Notes under the pieces: generated by a model
What the model saw: only the letters and a program-made list of their open reading frames with translations
What the model was told of the DNA's origin: nothing
Databases searched by the model: none
Part shown: piece by piece, positions 17,116-27,416 of the stretch
How positions within the stretch are numbered: the stretch's first letter is position 1
Layout of the letters: each line of letters begins with the position of its first letter
Assembly: GCF_004403465.1 (NCBI RefSeq)
Contig: NZ_SOGQ01000034.1
Location: forward strand, 62,001-126,000
DNA length: 64,000 nucleotides
From: Cryobacterium sinapicolor
Lineage (GTDB): Bacteria > Actinomycetota > Actinomycetes > Actinomycetales > Microbacteriaceae
Reading direction: 5' to 3'
Made by a program: the position numbers and the translations under genes

Positions 17116-17576
17116 GAGGGCTCCTCGGTTGGTGTGGGCACGCCGAGCAGGGCACGGATGGCGTCGGCCTCCGTCGCCGCGGCGAGCGAGGGGATGACGT
17201 GCGGGTCGTTGAAGACGTTGGCCAGCTCGGCCACGAGCAGCACGTGCTCGTCGGAGCTGGTGACGGCGAGGCCGAGCACCACGCTGACCGGATCGTTGTG
17301 CGGATGTCCGAACGCGACCGGTTCGGCCAGGGTCACGATACTGAGGCCCTCGGAGTGCACATCGGGGCCGGGCCGGGCATGGGCGAGGGCCAGCCCGGGG
17401 GCGATCACCACGTAGGCGCCGAACTCCTCGATGACGGCGATCATGCGTTTCGTGTATTCGGGGGTCGTGGCACCGGAACGCTCGAGGGCGTCACCGGCGG
17501 CGGCCACCGCGCCGCGCCAGTCGTCGACGTGGACGCCGATCGCGATGGCTTCGAGGGGCAGGGGCGGAAGGGGCAT
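17112..17576 (-). CDS. PTS IIA component, mannitol/fructose/ascorbate type
   Basis: A 154-residue IIA protein with the phospho-acceptor His66 in APGLALAHARPG, in the motif and position expected of PTS_EIIA type-2 domains. It takes phosphate from HPr and gives it to the IIB encoded next, with which it overlaps. It lies 43 bp downstream of adenosine deaminase in the nucleoside salvage direction, so it may be transcribed with it. The start is uncertain: an in-frame GTG four codons upstream is possible and neither has a good ribosome binding site. Confidence 0.82.
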   Translation of the reverse strand: MPLPPLPLEAIAIGVHVDDWRGAVAAAGDALERSGATTPEYTKRMIAVIEEFGAYVVIAPGLALAHARPGPDVHSEGLSIVTLAEPVAFGHPHNDPVSVVLGLAVTSSDEHVLLVAELANVFNDPHVIPSLAAATEADAIRALLGVPTPTEEPS

Positions 17577-17619
17577 GGGAACTTTCACGGGGTATAGGTG
17601 GTCGGCTTTCGAGAGGAGA

Positions 17620-18741
17620 TCAGGCGCTTTCGAAACCGGCGACGATGGTGTCGGCCAGCTCTTCGCGTTCCTCGAGCGGCAGGAACGCGGCCTGCGCAGC
17701 GTTGAGCTGAAACACCTCGAGGTCGTCGATGTCGTAGCCGAACGCATCGCTGAGCAGTGCGAGCTCCTTGGTCAGGGTCGTGTTGCTCATCAGCCGGTTG
17801 TCGGTGTTGACCGTGACCCGAAAGCCCAGCTGGTAGAGCAGGTCGAAGGGGTGGTCCAGCAGGTCCTCGCCCCAGGTGGCGATCGCGCCGGTCTGCAGGT
17901 TCGACGACGGGCTCAGCTCAAGGGCGATCTCGCGGTCGCGCACCCACTGCGCCACCGGGCCGAGCGTGACATAGGTGTTCTCCGCGTCTTCGCGGCCGAT
18001 CACGATGTCCTCGGCCACGCGCACGCCGTGGCCCAGGCGCAGCGCCCGGCCGTCGTAGAGCGCCCCGCGGATGCTCTCCAGCCCGTCGGCCTCGCCTGCG
18101 TGCACGGTGACGGGCAGGAAGGCCTGGGCCAGGAAGTCGAACGCGTCCCGGTGATTGTGGGCCGGGAACCCCAGTTCGGCGCCGGCGATGTCGAAACCGA
18201 CGACCCCGTTGGAGCGGTGCCGCACGGCGAGCTCAGCGATCTCCAGGCTCCGATCCGCGTGCCGCATGGCGGTGATCAACTGGCCGATTCGGATCCGGGA
18301 ACCGGCGTCGGCGACCAGCGCCATGCCGGCCTCGATGCCTTCCTGCACCGCCTCCACCGCCTGGTCGAGGGTAAGTCCACGGGTCAGGTGCTGTTCGGGC
18401 GCCCAGCGGACCTCCCCGTAGATCACGCCGTCGGCGGCGAGGTCTTCCACGAATTCGCGGGCCACGCGCACTAGTCCCTCGCGGGTCTGCATGACGCCGA
18501 CGGTCACGTCGAAGGTCTTCAGGTAGTCGACCAGGTTGCCCGAGTCGGCCTGGGTGCTGAACCACGAGCCCAGCGCCGCCGCATCTGTCGCCGGCAGGGA
18601 CGCCCCGACCGCCTCGGCCAGCTCGATAATGGTCTGGGTGCGCAGCCCGCCGTCGAGGTGGTCGTGTAGCGAGATCTTCGGCAGCGCGTTGATGCTGGTG
18701 CCGGCTCCGGGCAGCAGATAATCCTCAGGGCTCTTGTTCAC
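17620..18741 (-). CDS. add: adenosine deaminase
   Basis: Add deaminates (deoxy)adenosine to (deoxy)inosine, the substrate of the nearby purine-nucleoside phosphorylase. The 373-residue TIM-barrel enzyme has the zinc ligands His26 and His28 in HDHLDGG, the VTVHAGE motif near residue 212, LSPSSNLQTG and VNTDNRLMSNT, where the aspartate after NT is the last zinc ligand. These match bacterial adenosine deaminases. The GTG start is preceded at exactly 6 nt by TAGATT, so the gene probably has its own promoter in addition to reading from deoA 157 bp upstream; that gap carries a 15-bp tandem repeat. Confidence 0.93.
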   Translation of the reverse strand: MNKSPEDYLLPGAGTSINALPKISLHDHLDGGLRTQTIIELAEAVGASLPATDAAALGSWFSTQADSGNLVDYLKTFDVTVGVMQTREGLVRVAREFVEDLAADGVIYGEVRWAPEQHLTRGLTLDQAVEAVQEGIEAGMALVADAGSRIRIGQLITAMRHADRSLEIAELAVRHRSNGVVGFDIAGAELGFPAHNHRDAFDFLAQAFLPVTVHAGEADGLESIRGALYDGRALRLGHGVRVAEDIVIGREDAENTYVTLGPVAQWVRDREIALELSPSSNLQTGAIATWGEDLLDHPFDLLYQLGFRVTVNTDNRLMSNTTLTKELALLSDAFGYDIDDLEVFQLNAAQAAFLPLEEREELADTIVAGFESA

Positions 18742-18747
18742 CCCTCC

Positions 18748-18753
18748 AATCTA
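18748..18753 (-). promoter_or_regulatory. -10 box TAGATT of add (leaderless type)
   Basis: The box ends 6 nt before the GTG. The GGAGGG between them abuts the start codon and would be badly placed as a ribosome binding site. Confidence 0.5.
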
Positions 18754-18825
18754 CCGGCTGGGTGCTGAGAGTCACGCTGCTGGGCCGACCAGGCCCGCAC
18801 ATCCGCTCAGATGAGCGGGCCCGCG

Positions 18826-18870
18826 GCGCACGGCCCGAGGGCGCACGGCCCCAGAGCGCACGGCCCGAGG
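18826..18870. repeat. 15-bp tandem repeat, three copies
   Basis: GCGCACGGCCCGAGG is repeated three times head to tail (middle copy with two changes) in the gap between deoA and add. Confidence 0.75.
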
Positions 18871-18898
18871 ACGCGCGGAACGGGGCCGTACCGGCGGC

Positions 18899-20212
18899 TT
18901 AGCGCCCGATGCGCTCGGCGATCAGCGGGCCGCCGTCGAGCACGGGTTCCCCGGGGTCGCCGATGCGGTAGGCGCCGTCCACGGCTTCCAGGGCCCGCGC
19001 GAAGCGCTCGGGCTCGTCGGCGCTGAGGGTGAACAGAGGCTGGCCGGCTCGCACGGTGTCGCCGGGCTTGGCGTGCAGGTCGATTCCGGCGGCGTGCTGC
19101 ACGGGATCCTGCTTGCGGGCCCGGCCCGCGCCGAGGCGCCAGGCGCCGATGCCGAACGGCAGTGCTTGCTGCTCCACGAGCACCCCGTCGCGCTCGGCGG
19201 TGACGACGTGGGTTTCGCGGGCCATGGGCAGCGGGGCGTCGGGGTCGCCGCCCTGCGCACGGATCACGTCGCGCCACTTGTCCATGGCGCGCCCGTCGGT
19301 GAGGGCGGATTCTACGTCGACGTCGGTGATGCCGACCAGGGCGAGCATCTCCCGGGCCAGGGCCACGGTGAGCTCGACGACATCCGCCGGCCCGCCGCCG
19401 GCGAGGACCTCGACCGATTCACGCACCTCGTTGGCGTTTCCGATGGCAAGCCCGAGCGGCACGTTCATGTTGGTGAGCAGAGCGGATGTCGCCACGCCCG
19501 CGTCCTCTCCCAGCGCCACCATGGTGCGGGCGAGTTCGCGGGAGCGTTCGATGTCTTTCAGGAATGCGCCCGACCCGAACTTCACGTCGAGGACGAGGGC
19601 GCCGGTGCCCTCGGCGATCTTCTTCGACATGATCGACGACGCGATCAGCGGGATCGCCTCGACGGTGCCGGTGATGTCGCGGAGCGCATAGAGTTTGCCG
19701 TCGGCCGGGGCGAGCCCGCCGCCGGCGGCGCAGATCACGCCGCCGAATTCCTGCAACTGCGCGAACATCTCCTCGTTGGTCAGGTGTGCGCGCCAGCCGG
19801 GGATCGATTCGAGCTTGTCGAGGGTTCCGCCGGTGTGACCGAGGCCGCGGCCGGACAACTGCGGCACGGCCGCGCCGAAGACGGCCACAAGGGGCATCAG
19901 CGGCAGGGTGATCTTGTCGCCGACGCCGCCGGTGGAGTGCTTGTCGGTGGTCGGTTTGCCGAGGCCGGCGAAACTCATCCGCTCGCCACTGTTGAGCATC
20001 GCCATGGTGAGATCCTTGATCTCCCGGCGATTCATGCCGTTCAGGAAGATCGCCATGGTCATGGCGGCCATCTGCTCGTCGCCGACGTAGCCGCGCGTGT
20101 ACGCGTCGATCAGCCAGTCGATCTGCGGCGTGCTGAGCTCACCCCGATCACGCTTGGCGTGGATCAGGTCCACGGCGTCGAAGGCCTCGATACGATTCTG
20201 GTTCAAGCTCAC
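18899..20212 (-). CDS. deoA: thymidine / pyrimidine-nucleoside phosphorylase
   Basis: This 437-residue enzyme phosphorolyses thymidine or uridine-type nucleosides to base and (deoxy)ribose-1-phosphate. It has the family signature SGRGLGHTGGTLDKLESIPG around residues 115-135, the phosphate-binding KHSTGGVGDK and an N-terminal IDWLIDAYTRGYV helix; a C-terminal domain includes LHAKPGDTV. This fits the DeoA/Pdp family. It starts with GTG two bases after the cdd stop, so deamination of cytidine and cleavage of the product are encoded in tandem within one operon. Confidence 0.93.
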   Translation of the reverse strand: MSLNQNRIEAFDAVDLIHAKRDRGELSTPQIDWLIDAYTRGYVGDEQMAAMTMAIFLNGMNRREIKDLTMAMLNSGERMSFAGLGKPTTDKHSTGGVGDKITLPLMPLVAVFGAAVPQLSGRGLGHTGGTLDKLESIPGWRAHLTNEEMFAQLQEFGGVICAAGGGLAPADGKLYALRDITGTVEAIPLIASSIMSKKIAEGTGALVLDVKFGSGAFLKDIERSRELARTMVALGEDAGVATSALLTNMNVPLGLAIGNANEVRESVEVLAGGGPADVVELTVALAREMLALVGITDVDVESALTDGRAMDKWRDVIRAQGGDPDAPLPMARETHVVTAERDGVLVEQQALPFGIGAWRLGAGRARKQDPVQHAAGIDLHAKPGDTVRAGQPLFTLSADEPERFARALEAVDGAYRIGDPGEPVLDGGPLIAERIGR

Positions 20213-20214
20213 AA

Positions 20215-20652
20215 CTACTCTTCCTGGTATTCGGCGAGCTGCCTCGGCCCGAAGGCGTCCGGCAGCACTTCATCGATGGTGCGCACACCCGACACGGTCT
20301 GCAGCAGCATGCCGGGCGCGGAGTGTTCGTACAACAACTGGCGGCAGCGGCCGCAGGGCATCAGCGTGCGTCCGTTGCCGTCGACGCAGGTGAACGCGAC
20401 GAGGTGGCCACCGCCGGTCAGGTGCAGCATGGAGACGAGGGCGCACTCGGCGCAGAGGGTGAGCCCGTAGGAGGCGTTCTCCACGTTGCATCCGCTGATC
20501 ACCCGCCCGTCGCTGACCAGGGCCGCGGCACCGACCGGGAATTTCGAGTACGGCACGTAGGCCTTGCCCATCGCCGTCGTGGCGGCTTCCCGCAGAGCGA
20601 CCCAGTCGATTTCGGCGGCCTTCGAGAGGGCGCCCGGCGTGGTCCCGGTCAC
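20215..20652 (-). CDS. cdd: cytidine deaminase
   Basis: A 145-residue tetrameric-type cytidine deaminase. It shows NVENASYGLTLCAE with zinc ligand Cys67 and catalytic Glu69, and PCGRCRQ with zinc ligands Cys100 and Cys103. It converts (deoxy)cytidine to (deoxy)uridine in the cytosol, feeding the pyrimidine phosphorylase encoded next. The GTG start overlaps the stop of the upstream permease (GTGA), so it belongs to the nucleoside importer operon. The size matches the short Cdd class. Confidence 0.93.
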   Translation of the reverse strand: MTGTTPGALSKAAEIDWVALREAATTAMGKAYVPYSKFPVGAAALVSDGRVISGCNVENASYGLTLCAECALVSMLHLTGGGHLVAFTCVDGNGRTLMPCGRCRQLLYEHSAPGMLLQTVSGVRTIDEVLPDAFGPRQLAEYQEE

Positions 20653-21944
20653 GATTTGATGTACGGCTTGCCGGATGCCGCCGGGCCCCGGGACATTCCG
20701 ACGAACCCGGCTACGGCGAAGATGGTGACCAGATACGGCAGCATGAGCATGAACTCGCTCGGCACTGGCGAGCCGATGATGCTGAGCACGTTCTGCAGGT
20801 TGCTTGCAAACCCGAACAGGAGGGCTGCGAGGGTGGCCCGGATCGGGTCCCAGCGGCCGAAGATCACGGCGGCGAGGGCGATGAAGCCGGCTCCGGCGGT
20901 CATCTCCTTGCCGAAAGCGCCGACCGAACCGAGGGTGAAATAGGCGCCGCCGAGTCCGACGATCGCGCCGGCGAGCGACACGTTCCAGAACCGGGTGCGG
21001 GCGACGTTGATCCCCACCGTGTCGGCCGCCTGAGGGTGCTCGCCCACGCTGCGCAGGCGCAGGCCCCACCGGGTATGGAAGATGCCGTAGTACACCAGGG
21101 CGACGGCCACGTACATGATGTAGACGATCAGCGTCTGCCGGAAGAAGACCGGGCCGATGATCGGGATCTCGCTGAGCAGGGGGATGTTGATGCGCTCGAA
21201 CCGCGGCGGCTGGTTGAGCAGCGCCGCATTGGGCGCCATCACCTGGGAGTAGAGGAAGCCGGTGACGCCGATCACGAGCACGTTGAGCACGACACCGACG
21301 ATGACCTGGTCGACGAAGTACTTGATCGAGAACGAGGCGAGCACCATCGAGACGAGCACACCGGCGAACATGGCCGCGACGAGGCCGAGGATGGGCTGGT
21401 TGGTCAGGGACGCCACCATGGCCGAGGTGAACGCCCCGGCGAGCAGCTGGCCCTCGATCGCGATGTTGACGACGCCGACCCGCTCGGAGATGACACCGCC
21501 GAGTGCGCCGAAGATCAGCGGTACGGCCAGGCTGAGCGAACCGAAGAGCAGTCCGGGCACCGGGATGGACTCGCCGGCGGCGGCCCAGACCAGGAATCCG
21601 ATCAGGAAGAGCACCGCGAAAACGGCGATCAGCCAGATCGGCACCTTGCGCCGGGACTGCACCAGCCACACGCTCACGCCCGCGATCAGGAGCAGCAGCA
21701 CGCTGATGACGATGCCGGTCATCCGGGTGGGCAGCTCGAGATCGGGAAGCTGGATCAGGTCGCTCGTGGTGGAGAGCCGCATGGTGCTGACACCCTCGCG
21801 GCCGAAGACCACCAGGAGCACGAAGGCGAAAACCGTGAAGACTCCGAGGGCGATCGGAGCCTTCCAGCTCTTCACGTTCTCGAACTCGGGGCGATCGTCT
21901 GCGGCGGGCAATACGGGCTGGACGGCCGGAGCTACTGTGCTCAC
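20649..21944 (-). CDS. nucleoside ABC importer permease 2 (NupQ/YufQ-like)
   Basis: A 431-residue integral membrane protein of the branched-chain amino acid/ribose permease family (BPD_transp_2). The segment SLAVPLIFGALGGVISERVGVVNIAIEGQLL is the family hallmark, followed by GVVLNVLVIGVTGFLY and the coupling loop VGEHPQAADTVGINV. Unusually for the family there are about 130 residues with extra membrane segments before the conserved core. The GTG start overlaps the stop of permease 1. With the ATPase and Bmp lipoprotein it forms an importer expected to take up purine and pyrimidine nucleosides, since the operon continues into cdd and deoA. Confidence 0.9.
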   Translation of the reverse strand: MSTVAPAVQPVLPAADDRPEFENVKSWKAPIALGVFTVFAFVLLVVFGREGVSTMRLSTTSDLIQLPDLELPTRMTGIVISVLLLLIAGVSVWLVQSRRKVPIWLIAVFAVLFLIGFLVWAAAGESIPVPGLLFGSLSLAVPLIFGALGGVISERVGVVNIAIEGQLLAGAFTSAMVASLTNQPILGLVAAMFAGVLVSMVLASFSIKYFVDQVIVGVVLNVLVIGVTGFLYSQVMAPNAALLNQPPRFERINIPLLSEIPIIGPVFFRQTLIVYIMYVAVALVYYGIFHTRWGLRLRSVGEHPQAADTVGINVARTRFWNVSLAGAIVGLGGAYFTLGSVGAFGKEMTAGAGFIALAAVIFGRWDPIRATLAALLFGFASNLQNVLSIIGSPVPSEFMLMLPYLVTIFAVAGFVGMSRGPAASGKPYIKS

Positions 21945-23205
21945 TTTGCAGCCACCTCCTGGGAAACGTTGGGCAGTGCACGGCGGGGCGCGGAACCCGG
22001 GGCCGGCAGGCGGAAGATGGCCCTCACGAGAGGCGGAGCCGCAATGAAGAGCACGATCAGCGACTGCACGACGAGCACGATGTCGATCGGCACACCCTCG
22101 GCCGCCTGCATCGAGAAGCCGCCGGCCTTGAACGCTCCGAACAGGATGCCCGCGGCGAACACGCCCCACGGTTTGGACCGGCCCAGCAGGGCGACCGTGA
22201 TCGCGTCGAAGCCGATGCCCGAGTCGAGCCCGGCACCAAACCCACTCGTGGTGGTGCCGAGCACCTGGTTGATGCCGGCCAGGCCGATCAGCCCGCCCGA
22301 GAACAGCATCGCGTAGACGTAGATTCGTTTCACGCTGATGCCGGCGACGCGCGCCGCGTGGGGGTTCAGCCCCACGGCCCGGAACTGGAAGCCCAGGTTC
22401 GACCGGGACAGCAGCCACCAGGTGAAGATCGTGGCGGCGATGGCCAGGATGAACCCGAAGTGCAGGGAGTAGGTCGAGCCCAACAGATCGGGGAAGACCG
22501 CGGTGGCCTTGGTCGCCGGACTCTTCGGGTTGTTCGACCCGGGCGTCTTCAGGAAGCCCTCGCGCAGCAGGTAGCTGACCAGGTAGAAGGCGACGTAGTT
22601 GAGCATGATCGTCGTGATCACCTCGTGGGCACCGGTGCGGGCCTTGAGCAGACCCACGATCCCGCCCCAGAGGGCACCGCCGAGGACGCCGGCCACGAGG
22701 GCGGCGACCATGTGCAGGCCGTAGGGCAGGTCGACCGCGAAGCCGACCCAGCCGCCGAGGGCTGCGGCGATCAGCATCTGGCCGCGACCACCGATGTTGA
22801 ACATGCCCACCCGGAAGCCCAGGGCCACGCCGAGCCCGGCCATGATCAGCGGGGTGGCGAAGGTGAGCGTTTCGGTGAGCGGCTTGATGCCGGCCGCGAA
22901 ACTCGGCCGGCGGAAGTTGTAGACCGACCCCTGGAACAGGGCCGAATACGCACCGGCCACGGAGTTCCAGACTTCCCGCAGCAGGTCGCCCGGCCGGGAG
23001 AAGAAGTAACCGGCGGCTTCCTGCACACCGTCGTTGGTGAAGGCGATCATGATGCCGCCGACGAAGAGTGCGAGCACGACGGCGAGCACGGAGATGATGG
23101 CGTTGCCGGTGGTGATCTCGCGGAACGCCTGGTTCCAGCGGGACGGCTGTTCGGGGTCCGGCGTCGCCGGCGTCCCTGACTCGGTTATGGGACCCTGTGT
23201 CGCGC

Positions 23206-23209
<4 letters not shown>
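21941..23209 (-). CDS. nucleoside ABC importer permease 1 (NupP/YufP-like)
   Basis: A 422-residue permease of the same family as its downstream partner. Key segments are [31 protein letters not shown] and the coupling-helix region [20 protein letters not shown]. About nine membrane segments are visible. The start is a GTG that overlaps the stop of the ATPase gene, and its stop overlaps permease 2. It should pair with permease 2 to form the membrane channel of the importer. Confidence 0.9.
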
Positions 23210-24726
<1,517 letters not shown>

Positions 24727-24733
24727 GTGGACG

Positions 24734-24739
24734 ATTCTA
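24734..24739 (-). promoter_or_regulatory. -10 box TAGAAT before the importer ATPase (leaderless type)
   Basis: TAGAAT ends 7 nt before the ATG and there is no ribosome binding site. It suggests an internal promoter in the importer operon. Confidence 0.45.
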
Positions 24740-24848
24740 TTCAGTGGCGAGCGAAAGTTGACGCTCTTGCTCATATGTTGGCGGGAGGACAGAGTTCGCT
24801 CGCGTGTGCCTGAACTCGGCCTCACGGAGTGCACCCTTTAAGGCGGGA

Positions 24849-24877
24849 GGGGAGGCCCGCTCGATGCGTGCCTCCCC
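24849..24877 (-). terminator. intercistronic hairpin after the Bmp lipoprotein gene
   Basis: Stem GGGGAGGC/GCCTCCCC with a 13-nt loop, 36 bp after the lipoprotein stop. Such hairpins often stabilise or separate the abundant binding-protein mRNA from the transporter genes downstream. Confidence 0.55.
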
Positions 24878-24912
24878 GACTGCGTTTCTTGTGCTGCTGT
24901 GGTGCTTCGGTG

Positions 24913-26004
24913 CTACTTCGGGGTCGCGGGCGACTCAACCGTGAGGGCGCCGCTGATGATGTCGGCCTTGATGGCCTCGATCTCGGTCATGACCGCGGGG
25001 TCGACCTTGGATTCCCAGTCGTGGAGCGGGGCGATGTCGACGCCCTCATTCTCGAGCGTGCCCACGTACGGGGTGGCCGAGAAGTCGCCTTCGGCGTCAT
25101 CGAGGATGATCTGCTCGGTGGCATCCGTCATCTTCTTCAGCACCGAGGTGAGGTACAGCGGAGCGAATTCGGGCGTGGTCTCGAACAGGTCGCTGTCGAC
25201 ACCGATGATGGCGACGTCCTTGCCGGAGTCCTGGATGGCCTGCGCGGTGCCCTGGAAGAGCGGTCCGGCAACCGGGAGGATGATGTCTGCGCCGCCGTCG
25301 ATCAGCCCGGTGCTCAGGGCCTTGCCCTGGTTGATGTCGTCGAAACCACCGGCGAAGAGACCGGTCTGAGCGGCCTTGTCCCAGCCGAGGACCTTGACAT
25401 CGGTGCCCTTCTTCTCGTTGTGGTACGCGACGCCGTCGACGAAGCCGTCCATGAAGATGGTGACCGACGGGAACTGGAGTCCGCCGAAGGTTCCGACGAC
25501 ACCGGTCTTGGAGGTGCCTGCGGCCAGGTAGCCGGCCAGGAAGGCGGCCTGCGCGGTGTCATACAGGACCGGCTTCACGTTCTCGAGCTCGAGCGGGCTG
25601 AAGTCATCGTTGGAGAGCGCGGAGTCGATCAACGCGAAGTTGGTGTCCGGCGCGGCCTGGGCGGCGTCGCGGGTGGCATTGGCCAGGGCGAAACCGACCG
25701 TGAGGACGAAGTCGCAGCCCTGGTCGACCATGCTGGAGACGTTCGGGCCGTACTGGTCCTCCGACTTGGACTCGGCCTGCTGGAATTCGATTCCCAGGTC
25801 GTCGGACGCCTTCGTGATGCCCTCGAAGCTGGACTGATTGAACGACTTGTCGTCGAATCCGCCGAAGTCGGAGACGATGCAGGGCAGGTAGTCCGACTCG
25901 GCACCGCCGGTGGTTCCCTCATCGGTCGGCGCCGGCGCGCAAGCTGCGAGAAGGGCCACGACGCCCAGCGTGGCGAGGCCGCTGAATGCGACCCGTCGTT
26001 TCAT
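24913..26004 (-). CDS. Bmp-family nucleoside-binding lipoprotein
   Basis: A substrate-binding lipoprotein (363 residues) of the Bmp/Med/PnrA family that captures nucleosides outside the cell for the adjacent ABC importer. It has a signal peptide MKRRVAFSGLATLGVVALLAAC with the lipobox LLAAC and acylated Cys22, then SDFGGFDDKSFNQSSFEG and DFVLTVGFALANA typical of Bmp. The start is ambiguous: GGAGG lies 14 nt before this ATG but 5 nt before an in-frame TTG three codons upstream (26013), which may be the true start. It is first in the nucleoside operon. Confidence 0.92.
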   Translation of the reverse strand: MKRRVAFSGLATLGVVALLAACAPAPTDEGTTGGAESDYLPCIVSDFGGFDDKSFNQSSFEGITKASDDLGIEFQQAESKSEDQYGPNVSSMVDQGCDFVLTVGFALANATRDAAQAAPDTNFALIDSALSNDDFSPLELENVKPVLYDTAQAAFLAGYLAAGTSKTGVVGTFGGLQFPSVTIFMDGFVDGVAYHNEKKGTDVKVLGWDKAAQTGLFAGGFDDINQGKALSTGLIDGGADIILPVAGPLFQGTAQAIQDSGKDVAIIGVDSDLFETTPEFAPLYLTSVLKKMTDATEQIILDDAEGDFSATPYVGTLENEGVDIAPLHDWESKVDPAVMTEIEAIKADIISGALTVESPATPK

Positions 26005-26216
26005 GATTGTCAAAATGACCTCCAATGGTCGCCCGGCGCGGGTTCGCAGGGGGCTGTATTGGACTACACGCTACCGAAAGATCCACTGCTCAAAGGAGCA
26101 AACCCGGCCCGCGCGCGAAAGGTTATCAAGACGCGATATTGGCCCGCGGCAGCCCTGCCCGCCACCGCGGCCCCATCCAGTGCAAAAGTGCCCTCGATCG
26201 GGGGGTTCGATGCCGG

Positions 26217-27338
26217 TTAGAGGACGTCGCTACTCCCGGACAGCTTCAGCGCGTCGACGACGGCCTTCACCTTCTGCGCGTTGGCGCTGGTGGTGATCAG
26301 GAGGGCGTCCGGGGTGTCGACCACCACGATGTCCTCGACGCCGATGAGGGCGATCATCCGCCCGGTGTGACTGACCACGATCCCGCTCGAGGAGTCGGCG
26401 AGCACCCGGGCACCCTCGCCGAGGATGGCGAGGTCCCGCTTGCGGCCGTTGGCGAGGATTTTCGCGATCGACGCGAAGTCGCCGACGTCGTCCCAGTCGA
26501 ACTGTCCGGGAATCACGGCCAGCTTGCCGCGGGCGGCAACCGGTTCGGCGACCGAGTAGTCGATCGCGATCTTCTTCAGACGCGGCCAGACACGGTCGAC
26601 CACGGCGCCGCGCCGCGGGGTGTCCCAGGCGTCGGCGAGTTCCAGCAACCCGGCGAGCAGTTCGGGCTCAGACGCCCCGATCTCTTCGAGCAGGCGGTCG
26701 GCGCGGGCGATGAACATGCCGGCGTTCCAGAAATAGGTGCCGTTCGCCAGGTAGTCCTGAGCCGTGGCCAGGTCGGGCTTCTCCACGAAGGAATCCACCG
26801 AGAGGGCGCTGGCTGCTCCGGCGATGTCCAGGGGGCCGGCGGTCTTGATGTAGCCGAAGCCGACGGCCGGCTCCGTGGGCTGGATTCCGATGGTGACGAT
26901 GTAGCCGGCGTCGGCGGCGCGCACGGCGTCGGCGACCGCCTGACGGAACAGGTGGGGCCCCTTGATCACGTGGTCGGCGGCGAAGGAGCCGATGATGACG
27001 CCCGGTTCGCGTTTCTCCAGGATGGCCGCGGCCAGGCCGATCGCGGCGGTGGATTCGCGCGGCTCACTTTCGAGCACCACGTTCCGGTCGGCCAGCTCGG
27101 GCAGCTGCTCCTCGACGGCGGCCCGGTGCGCGCGACCGGTGACGACCATGATGCGCTGCTCGCCCGACAGCGGCGCGAGCCGGTCCCAGGTGGCCCGCAG
27201 CAGGGTCTGGCCGGACCCGGTCAGGTCGTGCAGGAATTTGGGGGCGTCGGCACGTGAGAGAGGCCACAGCCGGGATCCGATGCCACCGGCCGGGATCACG
27301 CTGTAGAAACGGTCAAGAGGTTCCGTGGACTGAGGCAT
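26217..27338 (-). CDS. manC: mannose-1-phosphate guanylyltransferase
   Basis: This 373-residue enzyme makes GDP-mannose from mannose-1-phosphate and GTP for glycan and glycolipid synthesis. The nucleotide-binding signature IPAGGIGSRLWPLSRADAPKFL occupies residues 15-36, and FGYIKT, FVEKPD, NAGMF and FDWDDVGDF follow as in ManC-type enzymes. It lacks the isomerase domain of bifunctional forms. It is divergent from a GT4 glycosyltransferase that could use its product, with both start codons 6 nt after a TANNNT box. Confidence 0.93.
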   Translation of the reverse strand: MPQSTEPLDRFYSVIPAGGIGSRLWPLSRADAPKFLHDLTGSGQTLLRATWDRLAPLSGEQRIMVVTGRAHRAAVEEQLPELADRNVVLESEPRESTAAIGLAAAILEKREPGVIIGSFAADHVIKGPHLFRQAVADAVRAADAGYIVTIGIQPTEPAVGFGYIKTAGPLDIAGAASALSVDSFVEKPDLATAQDYLANGTYFWNAGMFIARADRLLEEIGASEPELLAGLLELADAWDTPRRGAVVDRVWPRLKKIAIDYSVAEPVAARGKLAVIPGQFDWDDVGDFASIAKILANGRKRDLAILGEGARVLADSSSGIVVSHTGRMIALIGVEDIVVVDTPDALLITTSANAQKVKAVVDALKLSGSSDVL

Positions 27339-27344
27339 TCGGCC

Positions 27345-27350
27345 AGACTA
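27345..27350 (-). promoter_or_regulatory. -10 box TAGTCT of manC (leaderless type)
   Basis: TAGTCT ends exactly 6 nt before the manC ATG; no ribosome binding site is present. Confidence 0.55.
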
Positions 27351-27404
27351 CCGCCCGGTCCGCGCCGTTCACGGTGCGTTCACCTGCCCGCCGGGGGGCC
27401 TGCC

Positions 27405-27410
27405 TACGCT
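27405..27410 (+). promoter_or_regulatory. -10 box TACGCT of the GT4 glycosyltransferase gene (leaderless type)
   Basis: TACGCT ends exactly 6 nt before the ATG; no ribosome binding site is present. It is back to back with the manC promoter in a 78-bp gap. Confidence 0.5.
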
Positions 27411-27416
27411 CGCACC

